Source of the DNA: an uncultured Christensenellaceae bacterium
GTDB lineage: Bacteria; Bacillota; Clostridia; Christensenellales; Christensenellaceae
DNA length: 45,130 nucleotides
Reading direction: 5' to 3'
NCBI GenBank assembly: GCA_934555865.1
Contig: CAKTFI010000007.1
Coordinates: 1 to 45,130 of the forward strand
Below the pieces are notes generated by a model. It saw nothing but the letters and a program-made list of their open reading frames with translations, did no database searches and was not told the origin of the DNA. Below are positions 21,711 to 30,247 of the stretch, one piece after another (the stretch's first letter is position 1; the number at the start of each line of letters is the position of its first letter). Position numbers and translations under genes: made by a program.

Positions 21711-22700
21711 ATGGTTCGTTTCGCCGTCGTCGGCACCAATTTCATCACCGACTACATCCTGGAGGCGGCCAAAGCCTGCCCGGATTTCCAATTGACCGCC
21801 GTGCATTCCCGCCGCGCCGAGCGCGCACAGGAATATGCCAAGACCTGGGGCGCACCCTATGCGTTCACCACATTGGACGAAGTCGCCGCCTGCCCGGAGG
21901 TCGACGCGGTCTATATCGCGACGCCCAACTTCACGCACAAGGACTATGCCCTGCAAATGCTGCGAGCGGGCAAGCATGTCCTGGTGGAAAAATCCGCCGC
22001 CGCCAATGCGCGGGAATGGCGGCAGATGACAAAGACGGCCAAGGAGCACGGCGTCATCCTGCTGGAGGCGCTGCGCACCGCGTTTAACCCCAATTACCGG
22101 CGCATCCGCGACGCGCTCCCGAGGCTCGGCACGCTGCGGCGCGGAGTGTTTTCCTGCTGCGCCTATTCCCGGCGCTATGACAATTTCAAGCGCGGCGTCA
22201 TCGAAAACGCCTTCGTGCCCGAGATGGCCAATGGCGCGCTCATGGACCTCGGCGTATATGCCATGAACTTCATGACCGGCCTGTTCGGCAAGCCGGAAAA
22301 CCTCACCGCCTCGGCCGTCAAGCTGCACAACGGCGTGGACGGCGTGGGCACGATCACCGCCGCCTATCCGGGCATGCTCGTCACGCTGTTCTATGGCAAG
22401 GTCGCGCCGTCCGGCAACGCCTGTGAGATCCAGGGCGAAGACGCCTACATGACCATCGAGGGCCTGAGCGCCCCGGAGCGCGTCACGATCACCTACCGCG
22501 ACGGCACGACGGAGGAGGTCCCGCTCGAGGACATCCCCTTCCGCCGCGACCTGTCCTATGAGCTTGCCGCCTTCACCCGCATGGTCCGCGAGGGCGGCGG
22601 CGAGGACGCGTATAACGCCCGCACGCTCACCTCCCTTGAAGTGATGGACGAGGCAAGGGCACAGATGGGCATGCATTTCCCAAACGACGACATTGACTAA
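21711..22700 (+). CDS. Gfo/Idh/MocA-family NAD(P) oxidoreductase
   Basis: This 329-residue protein has an N-terminal Rossmann fold (MVRFAVVGTNFITDYIL) and the family segment VYIATPNFTHKDYALQMLRA. The catalytic lysine motif is EKSAAAN (usually EKP), and the C-terminal substrate domain contains GALMDLGVYAMNF. Members oxidise or reduce sugars, inositols or trans-dihydrodiols; the substrate cannot be read from the sequence. ATG at 21711 follows AAGGAGGGTCGTT. It is followed after 12 nt by the nitroreductase gene, and the two probably form one transcript. Confidence 0.9.
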   Translation: MVRFAVVGTNFITDYILEAAKACPDFQLTAVHSRRAERAQEYAKTWGAPYAFTTLDEVAACPEVDAVYIATPNFTHKDYALQMLRAGKHVLVEKSAAANAREWRQMTKTAKEHGVILLEALRTAFNPNYRRIRDALPRLGTLRRGVFSCCAYSRRYDNFKRGVIENAFVPEMANGALMDLGVYAMNFMTGLFGKPENLTASAVKLHNGVDGVGTITAAYPGMLVTLFYGKVAPSGNACEIQGEDAYMTIEGLSAPERVTITYRDGTTEEVPLEDIPFRRDLSYELAAFTRMVREGGGEDAYNARTLTSLEVMDEARAQMGMHFPNDDID

Positions 22701-22712
22701 AGGAGGATCGCT

Positions 22713-23285
22713 ATGGAAGCTGTTTGGGATAACCCGGTATTGCAGGTCATCGCCGACCGCGCGAGCATCCGCGCCTATACGCGCGAGCCGCTGAGCCCGG
22801 CACAGATGGAGGCGCTCAAGCGGGCCGCCCTGGCCGCGCCCACCGCCGTCAATGCACAGACACAGCGGTTTTTGTTCGTCACCAATCCGGCGCTGCTGCA
22901 CGAGGTGGAGCAGGCGGTACTGCAAAAAATCCTTGCCAGCGGCGACGAAGCGGCCATTGCCCGCACCGCCGCGCGCGGCAATAAGGTGCTCTATGACGCG
23001 CCGCTGCTCGTGATCGTCACCATCGACCCGCAAAACGCCTATACCAAGATCGACGCCGGCATCGCGGCGCAGACGCTGGCGTTGGCGGCCAAGTCGATGG
23101 GGCTGGATTCGGTCATCGTGGGCATGCCGGGCATGGCGTTTTCCGGCCCGGAGGGCCCCGCGCTCAAGCAAAAGCTGCGCTTCCCCGCGGGGCTGGAATA
23201 CGGCATCGGCGTCCTAATCGGCCATCGCGCGATGGACAAGGCGCCGCACACCTCGCCCGCCTCACACATTTTGGAGATCTCTTAA
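22713..23285 (+). CDS. Nitroreductase-family flavoprotein
   Basis: This 190-residue FMN-dependent reductase has the N-terminal phosphate-binding motif DRASIRAYTREPLS and AALAAPTAVNAQ. GLDSVIVGMP lies near the second flavin contact. Such enzymes reduce nitro groups, quinones or flavins with NAD(P)H; the natural substrate is not evident. AAAGGAGG precedes the start. Confidence 0.9.
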   Translation: MEAVWDNPVLQVIADRASIRAYTREPLSPAQMEALKRAALAAPTAVNAQTQRFLFVTNPALLHEVEQAVLQKILASGDEAAIARTAARGNKVLYDAPLLVIVTIDPQNAYTKIDAGIAAQTLALAAKSMGLDSVIVGMPGMAFSGPEGPALKQKLRFPAGLEYGIGVLIGHRAMDKAPHTSPASHILEIS

Positions 23286-23287
23286 AC

Positions 23288-23331
23288 GCAAAAGCGCCCC
23301 AGGCCGCACAAGGCTTGGGGCGTTTCTTTTT
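23288..23331. terminator. Terminator between convergent genes
   Basis: GCGCCCCAGGCC pairs with GGCTTGGGGCG around a short loop and is followed by TTTCTTTTT on the plus strand. On the minus strand the opposite arm is followed by CTTTTGCG, so weak bidirectional use is possible. Confidence 0.88.
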
Positions 23332-23338
23332 GCCGCCG

Positions 23339-23881
23339 TCACCGGATGTCCGCGATCAACGCATCCAGCTCTTCCATCGTCAGCACCGTATTTCGGACAT
23401 GCACCACCTCTGCGCCCCGTTTTAGGAACAGGACATAGGGCAGCGTCCGCACGAGCAGGTCTCGTTCCAGGCATTTTTCCCGGTCATAGCACACGGGGAA
23501 GGTATATCCCCCTTCGCGCAGCACCTCGGCGGCGTCCTCCATCGTGTCCGCGCTGCCGTCGAAGGTGTTGACGACGAGGAACTGCACCTCCTCGCCATAC
23601 TTTTCATACGCCTGCTGCACCGCCGCGAGGCCCTTCACACTCTCCGGCGTGCGCGACGCCCAGAAGTAGAGCACCACCGGCTGCGCCTGCACCCAGCTTT
23701 CGCCGGTCTCGAAATAGACGCCCTCGGCATCATAGAAGCGCAGCACCTTCATATAGTGCTTGACGCGTTCCAATTCCTTGGCTTCCCATTCCTCGACACT
23801 TTGCTGCTTTTTGCAGCCGCAGACCGCCAAGGCCAGCATGCCCAGCGCCAACAGGAGCGCCCATATCCGTTTTCGTTTCAT
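23339..23881 (-). CDS. Thioredoxin-fold lipoprotein lacking the CxxC motif
   Basis: This 180-residue protein has a lipoprotein signal (MKRKRIWALLLALGMLALAV, lipid cysteine at 21 or 23). Its TlpA/thioredoxin-like domain contains PVVLYFWASRTPESVKG, FLVVNTFDGSADTMEDA and the cis-proline segment LVRTLPYVLFLKRG. Where WCxxC is expected the sequence is W74-ASRT, so no redox cysteine pair exists. It may bind a partner rather than exchange disulfides. It is the last gene after the ABC transporter on the same strand (63 nt gap), suggesting a role with that transporter or the secreted protein. Confidence 0.82.
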   Translation of the reverse strand: MKRKRIWALLLALGMLALAVCGCKKQQSVEEWEAKELERVKHYMKVLRFYDAEGVYFETGESWVQAQPVVLYFWASRTPESVKGLAAVQQAYEKYGEEVQFLVVNTFDGSADTMEDAAEVLREGGYTFPVCYDREKCLERDLLVRTLPYVLFLKRGAEVVHVRNTVLTMEELDALIADIR

Positions 23882-23944
23882 CGTTGTTTCCTTTCTTTCT
23901 GTTCGGCGCGCGGACGGTCTTTTCCCCGCGCGCCATGTTGTCCT

Positions 23945-24604
23945 TTACCGCTGCTTTTCGATATATCCGTCGCGCATCTGATAGGTGTGCTGCGCATACT
24001 GCAAAAGATCCAAGTCGTGCGTTACCATGATGAGGCTCGCCCCATACCGCCGGCACAGCTCCATCAGCAGTTCCAGCACCATTTTCCCGTTTTCCTCGTC
24101 CAAATTGCCCGTCGGTTCGTCCGCAAAGATGATCTTCGGCCGGTTGACCACCGCCCGCGCAATCGCCACCCGCTGCTGCTCCCCGCCGGAGAGCGCCATC
24201 GGCCGCCGCTTCAGTTTGTCCTTGAGGCCGAGCGCCTCGACCACCTCGCGGAAGGTCTCGCGGTCCTTGTTTTTGTCAAACCGCAGGGGCAGCGTGATGT
24301 TGTCCTCCACACTGAATTCCTGGATCAGGTTATAGGCCTGAAACACAAAGCCGAAGTCGTGACAGTGCAGCTTAGCCAGGTCGCAGTCTTGATAGATGGA
24401 CTTGCCCTCGTAAAATACATCGCCCTTGGTCGGCTGTTCCAGCCCCGCCATCATGTGCAAAAGCGTCGATTTGCCCGATCCGCTCTTGCCATAGATGAAA
24501 TGGATGCCCTCGGCAAATTCCATGCTCACCGGCTTCACCGCCTCCACGCGGGTGCTCCCCTGCCGGAATTCCTTGCCGCATTGTTCCAATCGAAGTAAGC
24601 TCAT
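23945..24604 (-). CDS. ABC transporter ATPase of the MacB/LolD type
   Basis: This 219-residue ATPase has Walker [11 protein letters not shown]-loop [11 protein letters not shown], signature [14 protein letters not shown], Walker [13 protein letters not shown] and H-loop VTHD. The [12 protein letters not shown] and NLDEENG segments are typical of ATPases that pair with FtsX-like permeases and drive mechanotransmission rather than import. The start at 24604 follows GGAAAGGAG. The permease is encoded just upstream. Confidence 0.94.
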   Translation of the reverse strand: MSLLRLEQCGKEFRQGSTRVEAVKPVSMEFAEGIHFIYGKSGSGKSTLLHMMAGLEQPTKGDVFYEGKSIYQDCDLAKLHCHDFGFVFQAYNLIQEFSVEDNITLPLRFDKNKDRETFREVVEALGLKDKLKRRPMALSGGEQQRVAIARAVVNRPKIIFADEPTGNLDEENGKMVLELLMELCRRYGASLIMVTHDLDLLQYAQHTYQMRDGYIEKQR

Positions 24605-24633
24605 TGTTGTCTCCTTTCCAAATTGCCGCCCCG

Positions 24634-27186
24634 TCATTCCGCAAAGCGGATGCAGGAGGCGATGTTCTTTCGAAATACGCTCCGGGAAACGCCGTAGGCC
24701 AGCAGCATAAACGCCGCGCCCAGCCCCAGCGCGATCCACCCGAGCTGCCCCGCCAACCGCACATAGTCCGCCGCCAACAGCAGCTGCCCCACGACCTGTT
24801 CAGCGAATTTTGTTACGCTCAGGATCGTCACGGCAACCATCGCCGCCACGATGAAGGCGAAGTACACGGAAAGCTCCGCCAGCACCGCCCGGAAGAGGTA
24901 GCTTTGCCGGTACCCCGTCGCGCGCAGAATGCCGAACATCTGCTGCCGCTGCAACAGGCTCCCGTACAGGATGCCCACCAGCGCCACCAGGATGAACAGC
25001 CCGAGCACTCCGCCCAGCACGGCATAGACCACGCCGATGGCACTCCATAGCTGCTGCATATACACTTTTGCATCCGCGGAATCGACGATATTTCCACCCT
25101 GTCCCGTCATGGCGATGCGATAAAATTCCCGCTCTACCGCTTCCTGCTGTTCCGGTGTGATATCCTGCGTTAGATAGACGATAAAGTGCGTCAATCGATT
25201 GAGATAGCTCATATCCTTTGCGGTCTCTTCCGTGATGACGACGGTGATCTCGCCTCCTTCCGAACCAACGACATAGGGGCGATCCAGCGCAAAAACTTCA
25301 TCCATGCACCGGCTGAGCGTCACGGTTTCCTCACAGTACCGAATCTTTTCCGGATGCTCTTTCACTTCCTCAAAGGTGCAATCGGCTTCCAAATGAGCCA
25401 GCCGCAGCGCATCACCCACGCGGAAAGCGTCATTATATACCGCATCGGTATCCAGCCCTTCCATGACGAGCGGTTTTGCAAAAAGCACCGCCTTGCCGGG
25501 CGCCAGATCCCGTTCCACATCGATGTCCGGATAGGCCGCCTCGAAATAGGGGAGGCTCCACGCATCCAACACATAAACGGTATAGGACATTGTGGCACGC
25601 AGCCCTTTCGGGATTGCCGGGACTTCCGACATTTCATGATCGATCGGCGGCTCTGCCGTCATCTGTGCCAGCCGCCGATAATAGGCGCTTTCTCCCTCCG
25701 GAAAAATCAACAGACTGCGGTTGTCCGTCCTCTTTTCCACACCCAATACGCCGGGCATCCCTTGGAAAACATCCACCGCTGCACGGGGATAGGTGTTGCG
25801 CGGCGCGCTGATCTCAAAATCGCCATATAGATAGAGCGCCCAGCCCGCACTCGCGCTTGCATATAGATTCGGGATCTCTTCCGCGATTTCTCGCCCGCGC
25901 ACCTGTTGATCGTATTGTGTGCAGAAGATCATCGCCACAAACATCACGACGAGCAGCCCCACGGCCGCCATGCGCCACCCGTTTTTGCGCAGGTAGGATA
26001 CCGCGATCGGCCCGCAGAGGCTCGGGGACGCGCCGAGGGCTTCGTCCTCTGCCGCCCGGCGGCGCAGGGCGGGAAAGAGCTTTTTGCCCTCTAACCCAAA
26101 GACGAAATACCCGGCCGCCGTCAGCAGCACCCCGGCCAGGAGGAACAGCAGCTGCGACCATTGCGCCAAGGGATGGATCTCCAGATGCAGCCCCGCGCGC
26201 ATGCACAGCGTGAACACCGCGCACCAAAGCGCGCCGAGCAGGATGCCGGCGAGGCCGAGGATCCCCGCCCACAGGAGCAGCAGTCCCAATCGCCGCGCGC
26301 GCGAAGCGCCCAATTGTTCCATCGTGCGCGCCACCGGGGCAAAGGTCCTAAAATGCGCCGTCAGGGCGATGCAGAGCAGCACCGCCGTGCCCGTCAGCAC
26401 CAGGATCGTGAACAGCCCGCGATAGGTATACACCGGGTAGATCATCAGCGGGAAATAGCTCCAGTAAGTCGCACTGTTAAAGATCATGTGATCGGCATCG
26501 ATATCGCCGATGTCGTTGGAAAGGCGAATAATTTCGCTTTCCGGCGATTCCATGCGATTCAATGTATATAAATAGAGCAGCGCCGCCGTCTTTGGCTCGC
26601 TGCCTAGGGTATCCCCTTTGCTGAGCAGGATGTTCAGGTAGTCGTTTTCGCCCGGGATGGGCACATCCGGCGAGGAACAAAACCCGGTGTAGTCCCGCAG
26701 GACGCCGCAGACGCGAAATTCCCGGGTGCCGTCCGGCGTATCGAGGGAGAACCGGCTCCCCACGCCGCTCCCTTCGGGGAGGAGGTAGAGCAGATGCTCC
26801 TCTACCGCGGCTTCGCCCGCCGCCTCGGGCAAGCGCCCTTGCAGGAGGCGCAGGCTGCCGAGCGAGACGGCCGTTTCGTCCATATGCCCGGCCGTGGCAT
26901 AGGCGTCTGTCCCGGCGAGAGGGAAGTTGCCGTAATTTTCCATCAAGCCCAGTTCCCGCACGAGCGGCGTCGCGCGCAGCTCTGCGACCTGTGCCTCGCT
27001 CAAGTCGAAGAAAGTCGCCTGAAACCGCCCCGACTTTTCCACAAAGCCGTCAAAGGTCGTGTCCAAAATCGCCGTAAAGATCGGCGCAATGCTCAGGATC
27101 AAAAACGCGGCCAGGGAAAGGAGGGCGACCATCATCGCGGTGCTCTTTTTGCGGTAAGTAAACAGCGAAACTGCCTGCCGCAGCAT
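24634..27186 (-). CDS. FtsX-family ABC permease
   Basis: This 850-residue protein has an N-terminal membrane helix (residues about 15-40) followed by a large extracellular domain. A central group of helices is followed by a second extracellular domain, and the last three helices lie near the C-terminus. That is the duplicated FtsX/MacB-like layout of permeases for lipoproteins, peptides or antibiotic resistance. ATG at 27186 is chosen because AAAGGAG lies eight nt upstream; an ATG six codons earlier lacks a site. It follows a small secreted protein gene and precedes its ATPase. Confidence 0.88.
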   Translation of the reverse strand: MLRQAVSLFTYRKKSTAMMVALLSLAAFLILSIAPIFTAILDTTFDGFVEKSGRFQATFFDLSEAQVAELRATPLVRELGLMENYGNFPLAGTDAYATAGHMDETAVSLGSLRLLQGRLPEAAGEAAVEEHLLYLLPEGSGVGSRFSLDTPDGTREFRVCGVLRDYTGFCSSPDVPIPGENDYLNILLSKGDTLGSEPKTAALLYLYTLNRMESPESEIIRLSNDIGDIDADHMIFNSATYWSYFPLMIYPVYTYRGLFTILVLTGTAVLLCIALTAHFRTFAPVARTMEQLGASRARRLGLLLLWAGILGLAGILLGALWCAVFTLCMRAGLHLEIHPLAQWSQLLFLLAGVLLTAAGYFVFGLEGKKLFPALRRRAAEDEALGASPSLCGPIAVSYLRKNGWRMAAVGLLVVMFVAMIFCTQYDQQVRGREIAEEIPNLYASASAGWALYLYGDFEISAPRNTYPRAAVDVFQGMPGVLGVEKRTDNRSLLIFPEGESAYYRRLAQMTAEPPIDHEMSEVPAIPKGLRATMSYTVYVLDAWSLPYFEAAYPDIDVERDLAPGKAVLFAKPLVMEGLDTDAVYNDAFRVGDALRLAHLEADCTFEEVKEHPEKIRYCEETVTLSRCMDEVFALDRPYVVGSEGGEITVVITEETAKDMSYLNRLTHFIVYLTQDITPEQQEAVEREFYRIAMTGQGGNIVDSADAKVYMQQLWSAIGVVYAVLGGVLGLFILVALVGILYGSLLQRQQMFGILRATGYRQSYLFRAVLAELSVYFAFIVAAMVAVTILSVTKFAEQVVGQLLLAADYVRLAGQLGWIALGLGAAFMLLAYGVSRSVFRKNIASCIRFAE

Positions 27187-27215
27187 AGTGTATTCTCCTT
27201 TCATTTTGGCGGGAA

Positions 27216-27236
27216 CGGCACGGTGTCTCCGTGCCG
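27216..27236. other. Intercistronic hairpin before the permease
   Basis: CGGCACGG and CCGTGCCG form a perfect 8-bp stem with a five-nt loop and no T run. It lies between the stop of the secreted-protein gene and the permease start. It could protect the 3' end of the upstream message or reduce transporter expression relative to the secreted protein. Confidence 0.55.
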
Positions 27237-27280
27237 CCCACCCTTTTAATTACTATTGTTCCATCAACAAATGATATGCT

Positions 27281-27706
27281 TTAGGATTCGTTATAGCTAT
27301 AGATCCGTGTCAAGCCATCGACGATTTCCGTATTGAGCGTCGAATCTACGCGCCAAGCGTACGACCCATATTTATTTCCTTTTGTATAAGTGCCGGAAAT
27401 ATCGCGCTGTACCAAGTACCCCAAATTGCATTTTGCTTGCTGCGCAGCTTTCCCGCCTGCACTTAGTACCACTTTGTAATAAGTATCCTCCGCGCCAACA
27501 TTGACCGTATTCGCCTGCGTCCGAATAAACATCTGTGAACTTGTCACTTGCGCCGTCCAAGTAAATGTCCGCGAACGCTGATTGGCACTGGTGATACTCC
27601 AATTGTATGCAAAGTGCTGCTTCGATGCCATCGCTGTCGTCACCAGGACGCTCAATACCAACACAAACAGGGCAACTCTCGTGATCCGTTTCATCGCTTT
27701 ACACAT
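27281..27706 (-). CDS. Small secreted protein of unknown function
   Basis: A 141-residue protein with a clear Sec signal: positive start MCKAMKRITR, hydrophobic VALFVLVLSVLVTTA and cleavage near AMAS. The mature part of about 115 residues is rich in Ser, Thr, Tyr and Asn, has one cysteine and ends ...TRIYSYNES. I do not recognise a family. The gene is visibly more AT-rich than its neighbours. AGGAGATATACAA precedes the start at 27706. It is followed by an FtsX-type ABC transporter, so it may be a substrate, a secreted peptide or a sensor for that transporter. Confidence 0.72.
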   Translation of the reverse strand: MCKAMKRITRVALFVLVLSVLVTTAMASKQHFAYNWSITSANQRSRTFTWTAQVTSSQMFIRTQANTVNVGAEDTYYKVVLSAGGKAAQQAKCNLGYLVQRDISGTYTKGNKYGSYAWRVDSTLNTEIVDGLTRIYSYNES

Positions 27707-27743
27707 TTGTATATCTCCTAAAAATATGTTTGAGTCTCTTTGC

Positions 27744-27770
27744 CTACTTTGCGCCCGCAAACTGGCCCAT
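27744..27770 (-). CDS. Possible 8-codon upstream ORF (MGQFAGAK)
   Basis: AAAGGAGG lies nine nt before an ATG that opens eight codons and a TAG, entirely within the leader of the secreted-protein gene and 37 nt before its start. The ribosome site is strong. It could be a leader peptide affecting translation below. The short length makes coding status uncertain. Confidence 0.3.
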   Translation of the reverse strand: MGQFAGAK

Positions 27771-27978
27771 GGGAATCAGCCTCCTTTCCCTTTCCTTGGT
27801 AACTTTTACAAACTTTCCCCGTGTTTTCAGAACTTTTTCCGCCTTTTGCTCCTCATTTGGGTACAAAAAATACAGTTTCCAAATTTTACACCGCTCGAAG
27901 CCAAGCTTTCTCGTCCGCTGTCCGCACGAAAAAACACTATACTGCGCTATATAAAATTTGAAAACTGTATTTACCTTT

Positions 27979-28006
27979 AATATACCAGATTTGTCAAAAT
28001 TGTCAA
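27979..28006 (-). promoter_or_regulatory. Promoter of the secreted-protein/ABC operon
   Basis: On the minus strand, TTGACA (28001-28006), 16 nt, TATATT (27979-27984). A second TTGACA lies within the spacer. Confidence 0.7.
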
Positions 28007-28009
28007 TGG

Positions 28010-28023
28010 TTTCCTATAGGAAA
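28010..28023. promoter_or_regulatory. Palindromic operator candidate upstream of the -35 box
   Basis: TTTCCTATAGGAAA is a perfect 14-bp palindrome ending three nt upstream of the -35 hexamer of the secreted-protein promoter. That is the usual place for an activator or response-regulator site. The regulator is not encoded in this window. Confidence 0.5.
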
Positions 28024-28230
28024 ACTAGAAAATCCCCTGCCCGCCAGGCGTACGGCATGGCTGTTTGGGTGGGGCGCCGCCACGCATACATTCGCCCTCA
28101 GCCGACAGCGCACCGCAGTTTGCATGCCACCCGATTCCCACAAATCGACCGGCGAGACCGTTGGGATGCACTCATTCATCCCCCTGCACAGATTGCCAAA
28201 AAGCATTTGCAAATAATGCCTTTCGCGCGC

Positions 28231-28259
28231 AAAAAAAGGCGGCGAAAAACTTCGCCGCC
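28231..28259 (-). terminator. ilvE terminator
   Basis: GGCGGCGAA (28238-28246) pairs with TTCGCCGCC (28251-28259). On the minus strand the stem is followed by seven T. Confidence 0.94.
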
Positions 28260-28275
28260 CGTCTGCCTTCTTTGT

Positions 28276-29340
28276 TTAGTCCACCAGCGTCGTCCAGCCG
28301 TAGGTGTCCTCGACCTTGCCCCACTGGATGCCCGTGAGACAGTCATAGAGCTTCTGCGTCAGCTCGCCCGTCCGGAAATCGTTGATCGTCACGGCATCGT
28401 CCCGATAGAGGAATTCCCCGATCGGTGAGATGACCGCCGCCGTGCCCGTGCCGAAGGCCTCCTCCAGCGTACCGTCGTGCCCGGCCCGCATGAGGTCGTC
28501 CACCGACAGGCGGTCTTCATGCACAGTATACCCCCAGTCGCGCAGGATGTGCAGGATGGAGTCGCGCGTCACGCCCGGAAGCACCGAGCCGTCGATCGGC
28601 GCGGTATAGATCTCGCCCGCAATCTTGAACATGACATTCATCGTGCCCACTTCCTCCACATACTTGCGCTCCACGCCGTCCAGCCAGAGCACCTGCGCAC
28701 AGCCCTTCGCCTCTGCCTTGACCTGCCCCAAGATGGACGCCGCATAGTTGCCGCCGCACTTGGCAAAGCCCGTGCCGCCCTTGACCGCGCGAACAAGCTC
28801 GTCCTCGATCAGGATCTTGACCGGGTTGACGCCCTCGGCATAATACGCGCCGCTCGGGCTTAGGACGATCACAAATTTATAGGACTTCGCCGCATGCACG
28901 CCGAGCGCGCCCTCGGTGGCGAACATGAACGGGCGGATATAGAGCGAGGTCTCCGGTTCGGAGGGCACCCAGTCCTCATCCATCTTGACGATCGCCTTGA
29001 CCGCCTCCACAAACATCTCCTCCGGGAATTCCGGCATGCACAGCCGGCGGTTGGAATTGATCATGCGCCGGGCGTTCATCTCCGGCCGGAAGAGCTGCAC
29101 CTTGCCGTCCGCACGGCGATACGCCTTGAGCCCTTCGAAGGTCTCCTGCGCGTAGTGCAGCGTGACGCAGGTCGGCTCCAGCGGGATCGGACCATACGGA
29201 ACGATGCGGGCGTCGTGCCAGCCCTGTCCGGCGTCATAGTCCATGACAAACATATGATCGGTATAGTACTTTCCAAACCCCAGATTCTTTTCATCCGGTT
29301 TCTGCTTGGGAACTGCGATTCTTTCCACACGAATTTCCAT
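28276..29340 (-). CDS. ilvE: Branched-chain amino acid aminotransferase
   Basis: This 354-residue fold-type IV PLP enzyme interconverts leucine, isoleucine and valine with their 2-oxo acids. Visible family segments are LHYAQETFEGLKAYR, SLYIRPFMFATE, GFAKCGGNYAAS (region around the PLP lysine), EVGTMNVMFKI and LPGVTRDSIL. Length fits the BCAT type II subgroup. It is a single gene with its own promoter and terminator and no T-box in its short leader. It supplies the last step of leucine synthesis and may share metabolites with the leucine T-box operon. Confidence 0.95.
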   Translation of the reverse strand: MEIRVERIAVPKQKPDEKNLGFGKYYTDHMFVMDYDAGQGWHDARIVPYGPIPLEPTCVTLHYAQETFEGLKAYRRADGKVQLFRPEMNARRMINSNRRLCMPEFPEEMFVEAVKAIVKMDEDWVPSEPETSLYIRPFMFATEGALGVHAAKSYKFVIVLSPSGAYYAEGVNPVKILIEDELVRAVKGGTGFAKCGGNYAASILGQVKAEAKGCAQVLWLDGVERKYVEEVGTMNVMFKIAGEIYTAPIDGSVLPGVTRDSILHILRDWGYTVHEDRLSVDDLMRAGHDGTLEEAFGTGTAAVISPIGEFLYRDDAVTINDFRTGELTQKLYDCLTGIQWGKVEDTYGWTTLVD

Positions 29341-29416
29341 GTTCTCTCTCCTCCTTGCGTCTTTGCATGGCCGTGCCCAAAAGCGCGCATATGCAGGCGT
29401 AAAATGATTTTTTCTT

Positions 29417-29445
29417 ATTATATATTAGGCCTTTTTCAAATTCAA
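29417..29445 (-). promoter_or_regulatory. Promoter of ilvE
   Basis: On the minus strand, TTGAAT (29440-29445), 17 nt, perfect TATAAT (29417-29422), about 70 nt before the ilvE start. Confidence 0.85.
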
Positions 29446-29513
29446 TAAAAAGAAGAATTTCAAACGAAAAAATTCTTTTTTGCAAACCGGCCGCCCCGGT
29501 GCGCGTGAAATGC

Positions 29514-29542
29514 TTGCAAGAGATTCGCTTTTGTTTTATACT
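29514..29542 (+). promoter_or_regulatory. Promoter of the SIS gene pair
   Basis: TTGCAA (29514-29519), 17 nt, TATACT (29537-29542). AAAGGAG follows at 29572-29578. Confidence 0.82.
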
Positions 29543-29585
29543 GTAATCAGGTAATGATTTACTCAAATTTAAAAGGAGAATGAAT

Positions 29586-30227
29586 ATGGATACCAAACAA
29601 ATTCTGACTCAAGCTGGCAACCATGTGGCGGAAGTTCTTTCCAAGATCGATCCGGCACAGGTAGATGCTATGGCAAAAGCGATTGCCAAGGCAAACCGTG
29701 TGTTCGTTTCCGGTTGGGGCCGTGCGGGCAATGTCGCTGGTATTCTGGGCATGGATATGTCTCAGATCGGCAAGGTCGTATTCCGTGTAGGCGATAACAA
29801 CACGCCTTCCATCCACGAAGGGGATATCCTGCTTGTCGTTTCCGGTTCCGGCAACACCAAGACGATTTCCATCATCGCGAAGGAAGCGAAGGATTTCGGC
29901 GCAACGGTCGGCTTGATCTCCACGAGCGAGCAGTCCATCATCGGCGAGATCGCGGACTACAACATCGTGCTCCCGCGCATCGAAACGCCCATGGCCAAGA
30001 TCATGAAGGACAAGAGACCGCCGCGTGACCCGAAGTTCAAGAGCACGGCTGGCACGCGCGAGACCTATGACCTCACCGCAGAAGAGAGAGAAGCGATCAC
30101 GCTGGATCAGGTGGAACTTACCTATCAGGCGGCGTTCGTCCTCAACGAAGTTCTCCAGCACAAGGTCATGGAAGAACTCGGCGAGACCTTCGAAGCGATC
30201 CACTACTATCACAACAGCCTTGAATAA
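29586..30227 (+). CDS. SIS-domain isomerase, 6-phospho-3-hexuloisomerase-like (copy 1)
   Basis: This 213-residue single-SIS protein has RVFVSGWGRAGNVAGILGMDMSQIG and the phosphosugar-binding VVSGSGNTKTISIIAKEA followed by GATVGLIST. That is the pattern of HxlB-type 6-phospho-3-hexuloisomerases of the ribulose monophosphate pathway. The partner hexulose-phosphate synthase is not nearby, so another phosphosugar is possible. ATG at 29586 is preferred over one two codons earlier because of distance to AAAGGAG. Codon choice (more T and A in third positions than neighbours) suggests high expression. It is followed after 20 nt by a paralogue. Confidence 0.82.
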   Translation: MDTKQILTQAGNHVAEVLSKIDPAQVDAMAKAIAKANRVFVSGWGRAGNVAGILGMDMSQIGKVVFRVGDNNTPSIHEGDILLVVSGSGNTKTISIIAKEAKDFGATVGLISTSEQSIIGEIADYNIVLPRIETPMAKIMKDKRPPRDPKFKSTAGTRETYDLTAEEREAITLDQVELTYQAAFVLNEVLQHKVMEELGETFEAIHYYHNSLE

Positions 30228-30247
30228 TTGAAGGGAGACTACTTAAC

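Larger units (their letters stand above)
27771..28230 (-). other. Long AT-rich leader and upstream region without a gene
   Basis: No convincing gene lies here. Positions 27771-27972 are the AT-rich leader of the secreted-protein transcript, about 266 nt from the proposed start site to the ATG. Positions 28024-28230 are GC-rich and show no ribosome site with a plausible frame. A plus-strand frame at 27958-28428 runs into the ilvE terminator and gene and is not credible. Confidence 0.5.

Noticed and set aside
27281..27706. Lactococcin 972-like bacteriocin
   Set aside because: The association with a large ABC permease is suggestive, but size and sequence pattern do not match that family; left as unknown secreted protein.
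24634..28023. Recent transposon-borne insertion
   Set aside because: No transposase, terminal inverted repeats or target duplications were seen; only the first small gene is compositionally unusual.
27958..28428. 156-codon plus-strand frame
   Set aside because: Runs through the ilvE terminator and into the antisense of ilvE; no ribosome site.
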